Origin: Sebastes aleutianus
Lineage: Eukaryota > Chordata > Actinopteri > Perciformes > Sebastidae
Assembly (NCBI GenBank): GCA_916700875.1
Contig: CAKAKS010000031.1
Location: forward strand, 4,654,477-4,718,476
DNA length: 64,000 nt
Reading direction: 5' to 3'
The position numbers and the translations under genes were made by a program. Of this stretch, positions 56,676-64,000 are shown one piece after another (the first letter of the stretch is position 1; every line of letters begins with the position of its first letter). The notes under the pieces are model-generated. The model was not told the DNA's origin. It saw only the letters and a list, made by a program, of their open reading frames with translations, and ran no database searches.

Positions 56676-57711
56676 AAAACCATATCATAAAGGACTTTAA
56701 CATGAAATGAAATACTAATAGAAGTGCTTTATTCACGGCTACTTTTGCACTGAATGCGAACATGCAATATCTATAGAGCATGACGAATATGGTCAAGGTT
56801 ATAGGTAAATATTATGTTGGATAACTCTGGCTTCCCGCATTGGCACTCTGCGTTGATGTAAATCATGTGTTGTCCAATATGAACATAATTCTAGGTGAAA
56901 CTGGGCTGGTTGTAAAGGTATTTCTTGAAAAATATGGACGGTATAAAATGATGGAGTGCTGTTTTTCCAACCACATTTTTCTTTTCTGATGTATCTATAA
57001 TTGAGACCTACACTAATGAAAAAAAAAAAAAAACTCCACATTCTGTGTCCTCGTTTCAGACTCTTAATGCACTTCACAAATCCCATCCACAAAGCCCTCT
57101 TCACTATGACCCATGGTGAATGTCTGTATGCTCTGAGCTCCTGCTGTTGCCTCTCCCCTGCCCTCAGCGCCATGAACACACTCTCTGAAACCTGAACCTC
57201 GTATTCACCCTCTTTGGTATTCTGCGGACAGCACTCTTTGGACGCAATCTCCCACCAAGAGAGCTCTTGATTTGAACTGTACTCTATCGATCTTTGACTT
57301 CTTTTGGCATTAAAAAAAAAGTATTTTTTCTATCCAGCACCTTTTTGGTTCTGTGGTTCCATTCACAGAATCCCATTTTCCCAATTGAGACCATGTGTTT
57401 CACCCCGTTGAGCTCCTGTGTTAATTCATCTGTGAGTTTAATATGAGATTCCTGTCACCTGTAGAGCGTTCCCCCAAAGCCAATAAAAAAATGCTCAGCC
57501 GCAATGATCTGCTACAGTCCGGTTGTGAATTGTGTATGACGACCATGAAATAGCATCATATGGGTCACTTTTGTGACCTTTACTCAAGAGCTCTGACCAT
57601 TGTACCATCAAACCCCAAGACTCCTTGAAACAGAACAGATCAGAGTTAGAGAGCAAATGAAGAAATCTGATGCTGTTTAGCACAAAAAAACCTACGGAAC
57701 ATAGGATGTGC
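56676..57711. other. unique stretch, no gene recognised
   Basis: Poly-A runs near 57018 and 57312. The 126-codon minus-strand frame at 56799-57179 crosses the poly-A run and has no motif. Confidence 0.45.
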
Positions 57712-58402
57712 AGTAACGCAAATTTGTTGTAACGCCACTAAATTCGTAAGCGCATTAACGCAATTGATCTTCCAGAGGTTGTATTGGGCTCAGTTATAAG
57801 TTAGAGTGAAGATACTGACGTCATATGAAACTAGAAAAACCTAAGGAATCCATTGGTACCAACCATTTCATACTAGCTTGTCACAAAGGAGGTTAACTAA
57901 CGCTCCAAACCTGCGCTAAATTTTGGCGAGAAAAAACGGTCATGGCCATTTTCGAAGGGGTTCTATGGGTACCTACGAGTCTCCCCTTTACATATATGCC
58001 CACTTTATGATAATAACATGCAGTTTGGGGCGAGTCATAGTCAAGTCAGCACACTGACACACTGACAGCTGTTGTTGCCTGTTGGGCTGCAGTTTGCCAT
58101 GTTATGATTTGAGCATATTTTTTATGCTAAATGCAGTACGTGTGAGGGTTTCTGGACAATATTTGTCATTGTTTTGTGTTGTTAATTGATTTCCAATAAT
58201 AAATATTTACATACATTTGCATAGAGCAAGCATATTTGTCCACTCCCATGTTGATAAAAGTATTAAATACTTGACAAATCTCCCTTTAAGGTACATTTTG
58301 AACAGATAAAAAATAAGTGATTAATTTGTGATTAATCACGAATACTCATGGACAATCATGCGATTAATCACAATTAAATATGTTAATTGATTGACAGCCC
58401 TA
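57712..58402 (-). mobile_element. hAT-like family H copy 2 (H2)
   Basis: It ends ATTGATTGACAGCCCTA at the window-right side, with CGATTAATCACAATTAAATA before it. The other end is eroded (GTAACGCAAATTTGTTGTAA, ACGCCACTAAATTCG). The interior is shared with H1 and longer by the GTCAGCACACTGACACACTG segment. Confidence 0.82.
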
Positions 58403-58424
58403 CTTCTTATTAGTAAAGGTTTAA

Positions 58425-59060
58425 TTTATGTTATTTTAACAGTTTATTGTCACACACATTATTACATTTTATCTACTATATTAAATATTTTGTTAATGAT
58501 TAATATGTGATTTTTAAACCATTAAGAAATTGTTTGTAAAATATCAACAAACATTAAATAGATATTTTTAACAATTTGTTAATTGTTAATGGTTAATAAT
58601 TGATTTGCAATCGTCCATAAACATAACTTGGATGCTATTATAAAGTTTGATGATTATAATACCTTGTTATATGGTTAATAATTACTTTGTATAGCATCTA
58701 TAAACATTATTTAACTAGTTAATATTTTGGTTAATAACGTCTCTGGTCCATGTAATTTCTTAAAGGTTTCCAAATCAATTTGTAATCATTAACAAATACT
58801 TAATAAATGCAACAATAAACTGTTAATAAATAGTTTACTAATGTAATCAGAATGTAATTGTTATCGTCTCCTATCAGCTTCGATACAATATATAATTTAT
58901 AAGCTAATAATTCCACTTTACACAAACCAATGATAAAATAACAATATATAGCATTACTAATAATTAGTAATAATTATTTCAGTTTGTTAACAGTAAAATA
59001 ACCAGTAACTTGAAGTTAATTAATTATAATTTATGATGGTTATTATAAAGTGTTTACAGG
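58425..59060. repeat. AT-rich TTAATAATTGATT-type repeat
   Basis: Repeated TTAATAATTGATT, GTTAATGGTTAATAATT, GCATCTATAAACATTATTTA and an end-like ATGGTTATTATAAAGTGTTT suggest an eroded AT-rich DNA transposon. Ends not defined. Confidence 0.45.
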
Positions 59061-59799
59061 TTGTGCCTCAGCACACCTTAACGCACATACCACAGGAAAA
59101 ACACACAAATCCACAAACTACAACCAAGATCTGCATTACTGACATTATCGCAACATCAATGACAACACTTAGCAATAAAACCACTATTTCAATCACGCAC
59201 GTCAGCTGGCTTTCAAAGAGGAAAAAGGGTACGTCTCTCTAGTCACTCAGGGAGAGCATTGATGTGCAAATGTTCCCTCACAAACTCCCCACTCTTAGCT
59301 GAATACAGAAGACGTCCACTTTCCATTAAGTAAATAGATAAATACAGTATAGAAGCAGAGACGTTCCACTGGGGGGACGAACATGCTATGGTCCAATATT
59401 CCCTTATTCTTTTCAAAAGAAATTCACAATTGGCCAGGGAGACTTCAACTTCAAAAGAGAGTCGCTCCCCACTGAACCTCTCTCTTGACTCTTTGATTGT
59501 TAGCTATTCTAGCCATGTATGAGGTATTGTAGAGGCTATAAAAAAAAAAATCATGACCTCATGTTTTATTCATGGCCTCTCTACTTTCATAAGATAAGGA
59601 GGGGGTGTCATTGTTGCACCGGCACAAAGTTAGCGAAGCTTCCTTTGCGAATGTTTCACCTTCAGCTTTTTTTTGCGAGCCGGTGCTGTTTTGTTCGTGA
59701 TCACAGCTGCAATGTTGATCTTGGAGGAACAATATGTGTTAAAAGAAGGCAAACAAGATGAAGTGTTCTCTATTAGGATCTAGGCCAAGAACATTTTAC
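59061..59799. other. no feature recognised
   Basis: Unique sequence; no motif-bearing frame. Confidence 0.5.
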
Positions 59800-60306
59800 T
59801 TAAAGGTCCCATATCGTGCTCATTTTCAGGTTCATACTTGTATTTTGTGTTTCTAATAGAACAAGTTTACTTGCTGCAATGTTCAAAAAACACTTTATTT
59901 TCCTCATACTGTCTTCCTGAATATACCTGTATTCACCCTCTGTCTGAAACACTCCGTTTTAGCTAATTTCCACGGAATTGCAATGGAATTGCGTAGCTTG
60001 GGTCCATGTTTACTTCCTGTCAGCTGATGTTATTTACATACACTGCAACAGGAAATAAACTGGGACACATTTAGAATGTTTACGTTTAAAACCGTGTAAT
60101 GATCTAAATATTGTATATTTGTGACATCACAAATGGACAGAAATCCTAATGGCTTGTTTCAAACGCGCAATTTCTGAATACGGGCTGTGTGTATTTCTCC
60201 GTATATTGAGTGTTTTGATAGTTAAACAGTATTTATATAGCACTTAAACCTGCATTATTTTGTAAAAGGCCTGAAAATGTCACTTTTTACAATATGGGAC
60301 CTTTAA
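59800..60306 (-). mobile_element. TTAA MITE family A, copy 5 (A5)
   Basis: TTAA-AGGTCCCATATCGTGCTC to AATATGGGACC-TTTAA, opposite orientation to A1-A4. The interior includes CATGTTTACTTCCTGTCAGC and TTTGTGACATCACAAATGG. Confidence 0.93.
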
Positions 60307-61331
60307 AGTGAATGTGATGCCTCTAATGTTTGGCAAAACGTCTAATATGTTTGGCAAAGCATTGGTGGTTGCAATGCCTGATATCTTAGTATTGCACACA
60401 TGCAGCAACATATATGTATCATGCATGAATACACATATATATATATATATATATATATATGTTTCTCCATGAATTCGTGCACAAATAGCGAAGAGAAAAC
60501 ATGCCGCTACCGTCCAGTAAACAGATTAGTTGTAGATGGAATTTCTGGTGAGGTCAGGGGGAAACACAGGAAAGGGCTCCCTGGAATGACTCGCATGGTA
60601 TTTTTGCACCGCTGTACCTGGCTCTGATAGCTTGTGCTGATATATTTGGTCTGACATTTACGATAGCCTCACTGTATTCCCTAATTATCGAACAATTTCA
60701 GCATAAAATCCGATTTAGCGGTTCAAATGAAGCTGCCTGAAGTCATTTGGCTCTGGCCGAGACTTATCTCCTCTGGTGGGTTTACTCATTTGTTTTGCTA
60801 CATTTTCTTTCTTCCTTTGTCAAACTTCACTGTATATGCTCCATAGATTTTTCCAGCACCGGGGTCTCAAAAGAGTGAAGTGATGGGTTTTAATCACAGA
60901 ACAACATTGCCCCCTGTTGGTTGCACATGAGAAAACCTTTATATATATATCCACACTACTGATGCAGCCATAATATGTATGCTGATACCACACTGGTCAC
61001 ACTGTTGTTACAGCTGATCACTGACCTTGTCTGCATACCTATTATTATTATAATATCGGTATCACATTAATGCCCCTTGCATCTCATGCAAGTACGACTA
61101 CACAGTCATCACATGCAAACTCCAGCTTCCAGGTGGGCGAGTGTAAAGTAAATCATTGGGGTTATCAAGTGGGCAGACACCTCGCCTCCCCCGATGTTTC
61201 AGTGAATTACTCACAATCCAACCTCAAGGAGACGTAACAGTATATTGCAATTTCATGGACATGGATGTACACTACGACATCATTGTATTTAACTGCTGGT
61301 GGTGGTGGTGGTGGTGGTGGTGGTGGTATGT
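60307..61331. other. unique stretch with (TA)n at 60434-60461 and (TGG)n at 61296-61327
   Basis: The block about 60610-60850 is unique and could be conserved (CCCTAATTATCGAACAATT, GGTTCAAATGAAGCTG); unproven. No gene recognised. Confidence 0.4.
61296..61327. repeat. (TGG)n microsatellite
   Basis: About ten TGG units; the Trp string in the plus frame at 61156-61383 derives from it. Confidence 0.95.
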
Positions 61332-61797
61332 AGGGATTCACCGATCCCACTTTTTCAGTCCCAATACCGACTGCGATACATGACCAGTGTTTAATTAATA
61401 AGATGTATGTCTCACTGTGTGAAAGCGACTGGGACCATTCTTTTATGTGTAAGGCAACATCAGGCTTGACTTAAACATCGCTTTCCTAACTTTATAAAAC
61501 TAAATGTAACTAATAAATACATAGCCGAGATATGAGTTTACTGAATTGTATTAAAATAATAAAATCGTACACCAGCAACTTGGTAAGAAATCTTCAAAAT
61601 TAATTCCAATTCCGGTGTAAACCTTTTTTAATGCAGCAACAAATTGGTCAAAACGTAAACAGGAATTAGATTCCAATATATGATATATGTAAACATAGAA
61701 TTGAATTGAATAGATCGGCCCCATTGTCACCGATACCCGATCCAGCTATTTGAGTCAGTATCAGCCGGATATCTGAACCGGTATCGGTGCATCCCTA
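61332..61797 (+). mobile_element. hAT-like family F copy 3 (F3), full length
   Basis: TAGGGATTCACCGATCCC at the left and CCGGTATCGGTGCATCCCTA at the right are inverted ends. The interior (TGTAAGGCAACATCAGGC, CAGCAACTTGGTAAG, GAATAGATCGGCCCCATTG) is shared with F1 and F2. Best copy for defining the family. Confidence 0.85.
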
Positions 61798-62164
61798 GCC
61801 GGTGGACAGACTAATAACAGATAAATAAAATACAAATAAAAATATATGCCTCAGTTACATACTCCAGAATGAAGTTGAAACCAGATTATTGTGTTTCTTT
61901 TGTTGTTGGTTGCTTTTTCAGATGTATAGTTTTAATTTTTAATTTTTTTTTTCTGTTTGTTTCTATTCATTTGTTTTTTGGTCTTCATTAATTCCCCTTT
62001 TCTCCCAAATTGAATTGGCCAGATCCCCTATATACTAGCCCTTATTGCTTCTAACTCCCTACATTGATCTGGGCAGTGTGTACACTATCAATTGTCTCCT
62101 CTAGTGCACATGGATTCAGCATCACCTAATAAGGAGATACATATCATATGAAAAGGTTCACACT
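61798..62164. other. no feature recognised
   Basis: Unique AT-rich spacer with a T run near 61942. Confidence 0.5.
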
Positions 62165-62343
62165 AGGGCTCGGCAGTATGGGCAAAATCTTCTATCACGA
62201 TATACGTCATTTCATCATTATCTTGATGACTTTATACAGTCAATAAATATATCACAATAAAGCATGTTTTCTTGTAAATCAATAAATAAATATGAATGAA
62301 ATAACCACATTGTAAAGCCATTTTTTGTGTACTCCTGTGTGAA
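62165..62343 (+). mobile_element. family G fragment (G3), interrupted by E2
   Basis: AGGGCTCGGCAGTATGGGCA, then CAATAAATATATCACAAT, AAATAACCACATTGTAAAGC and TACTCCTGTGTGAATTAAA, collinear with 540-712 of G1. It is broken at the TTAA where family E begins; no G sequence was found beyond it. Confidence 0.8.
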
Positions 62344-62690
62344 TTAAACCTGCAGTTGGTAGAATATTTTTAGCATCATTGGGCAAAAAATATATAATAA
62401 CCTTTCAGCATATTGTAACTCAAGTGTTCTGAGAGATACTTCTGCACCTCCTCATGGCTCTGTTTGCAGGCTTTAAAAAATCTAAACTTTGGCCAATCAC
62501 AAGTCATTTCAGAGAGAGAGAGCGTTCCTATTGGCTGTCCATTCAACGGAGGCAGCTGTCAATCACTCGCGAACTCTGCTCAAATGGTCAAAACTAGGCA
62601 GCGCTGATAAAATATGAATCAATATTCTGTTAATGCCTATTTCTCGCCTCGTCAGAAACATTTTGTAGAGTACTGTTTAGCTGTAGTAAC
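62344..62690 (+). mobile_element. family E, one arm (E2), inserted in G3
   Basis: TTAA-ACCTGCAGTTGGTAGAATA, then GCATCATTGGGCAAAAAAT, AAGTGTTCTGAGAGATACTT, GGCCAATCACAAGTCATTTC, AACTAGGCAGCGCTGAT and TACTGTTTAGCTGTAG. It matches the second arm of E1 read in reverse. The other end is missing. Confidence 0.82.
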
Positions 62691-63933
62691 AAGTACATGA
62701 TCCCTCACCAGCTTCCCACCGACAAAACGTATTATTTTGTAAGCAATGCTACTATAGGCACTAAAGCCAGGATCACCCTTTATTTTTTGAAATTGTGATT
62801 TTATTTTGTATCTCAGAGCCACATAATACCCAAGTGTGTTATGAGAGTAAACAGAAGACATCCAACAAAAATATTTTATTTTCTATCATCATAATATATA
62901 AAACTTTACTATTGTCTTTTTCTAAGGTACTGCTTAAAGAGTTCAGCTGAAGATGCTATTGCTACCTTGCTGATGACATTTGGCATTTCCACAGAATATA
63001 AATGGAAGGTAAAATTAAATTTGCAAATGCACAGTGCTCGGAATAAATATTGACTGCCTATGCCAGGCTTCTTTCCCACTGCCTCTTTTCATTAACCGAT
63101 ATTAAAACAAACAGCGGTGCATATATATATATATATAGTGGAAAAGTCTGTATATGTCTTTAGAGTTATAAACATTCAGCATACCTTTTACCCCCGTACG
63201 TGTTGTCATTCTGTCATGGTGTGCCCAGAAAAAATTGGCAAAAGTTGTGTTTGCCTTGTTTACTGGCAAAACAACAACATTTTTTCCTATCAAGCAGTGT
63301 GGTGCTCTAAAAACTTGGCATGCGCCGTATCTTATTTGCAGTTTTGTTGCGTTTGTTGTCCCTCTCGTTCCAGTTCATATTTATGCACCGGTGATATTTG
63401 GAGCTAACGCTGAATCGCTGTGGCCGGCAGCACATTGTGTGTTTGGTTTAATACATAATCCATATGAGATAATCCACCTGGGTAGATGTTTTCAAGGCCG
63501 GTGGTGGTTGGTACCTCCTACAGTCCATGCCTGCGGCTCCTCAATAGCTCCACATGCCAGTTGTTGCAGCAAGACCAGCAGTGCTGTAGCTACGGAAGCG
63601 GTGCTGTGAAGAGCTAATGGATGGTACAGTCATAGGTGTGTTGACACCATGTAAAATATTGATTCATTATTCTGGTGTTGATTGTGCGGTCGCCCCCTAT
63701 TGGGGTGTTTATTACTGTCACAAGATGACTGCACCACGTCTTGTCAATTAATTTATTGCCTGCTATTTGCAGCCACCTGATCATAGCTTGACGTGGTCTC
63801 ACTTGTTAGAGGCCTCAGGCCAGTATTAAATGAGTCAGTCTGCAGATATTTTTGCACATACATACTAGGTTTGAGTGTTTTGTATGTGTGCAATAAACAA
63901 GAATATTATATTATAATATTGTATAAAAACTAG
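62691..63933. other. unique stretch with (TA)n at 63119-63138
   Basis: The 124-codon plus-strand frame at 63235-63609 is hydrophobic in its middle (residues about 33-55) but has no recognisable family, no exon context and another open frame overlapping it. Considered chance. Confidence 0.45.
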
Positions 63934-64000
63934 GGCTGTCAAAGTTAACGCGATAATAAAACGCAACTTTGTTTTTAACGCCACTAATTGCTTTAGCGCA
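63934..64000 (+). mobile_element. hAT-like family H copy 3 (H3), cut by window end
   Basis: AGGGCTGTCAAAGTTAACGC, then GTTTTTAACGCCACTAATTG. The terminus equals the eroded left side of H2 and the right end of H1. The rest lies beyond the window. Confidence 0.8.

Noticed and set aside
63235..63609. 124-codon hydrophobic plus-strand frame
   Set aside because: No family resemblance, overlapping alternative frames, no conservation evidence available.

Overview
The window looks like nuclear DNA of a ray-finned fish, probably a percomorph. The signs are AT-rich DNA, frequent CA/TA/GA microsatellites, a Tc1 transposon of the common fish type, and many short non-autonomous DNA transposons of kinds known from fish genomes. 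I found no host protein-coding exon, rRNA, tRNA or CRISPR array that I can support. It reads as intergenic or deep intronic DNA in which most recognisable structure is transposon fossils, many inserted inside one another. Family letters below are mine and link copies within the window; no database was searched.

Layout. 0.5-6 kb: a GGGC(T/C)GGGC-ended hAT-like copy (G1) carrying a piece of family F, a pyrimidine-rich block with an unexplained minus-strand ORF (1851-2156), a family I copy, and a long family J copy (J1) split by family D. 6.5-8.2 kb: a common fish repeat and an inverted pair of family M. 9.8-10.6 kb: a fold-back element (E1). 12.8-15.4 kb: element R split by A1, then A2. 16.6-17.7 kb: G2 split by F4. 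19.6-23.1 kb: H1, B1, B2. 24.5-26.05 kb: a three-level nest (C1 > hAT-like > D1). 26.2-27.1 kb: a Harbinger-like element with a Myb/SANT-like remnant. 29.0-30.6 kb: a three-level nest (U > J2 > K), then C2. 31-37 kb: mostly unique, with a B/F/B mosaic at 33.75-34.77 kb. 37.0-37.6 kb: an AAGTC-rich repeat. 38.8-39.6 kb: Q split by A3. 41-42.2 kb: B5 split by A4, then C3. 42.6-44.2 kb: a 1.62-kb Tc1-like transposon with a frameshifted transposase, the clearest coding remnant here. 45-47.8 kb: three M copies. 48.65-48.94 kb: fold-back family T. 49.9-50.7 kb: B6, B7. 52.7-54.8 kb: a three-level nest (W > X > N) with an 8-bp target duplication. 55.2-56.7 kb: a hAT-like element split by D2. 57.7-64 kb: H2, an AT-rich stretch, A5, F3, G3 cut by E2, and the start of H3 at the window edge.

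What stands out. Four MITE families (A, C, E, T) all sit on TTAA, and in three cases (A3 in Q, A4 in B5, E2 in G3) an older repeat shows the target. The nested insertions give a relative chronology. Unique stretches near 14.4, 31.7-32.4, 36.2, 46.3 and 60.7 kb could hold conserved regulatory DNA, but that is a guess to be tested by alignment. I saw no convincing undescribed biological system; the novelty lies in the mobile-element archaeology.
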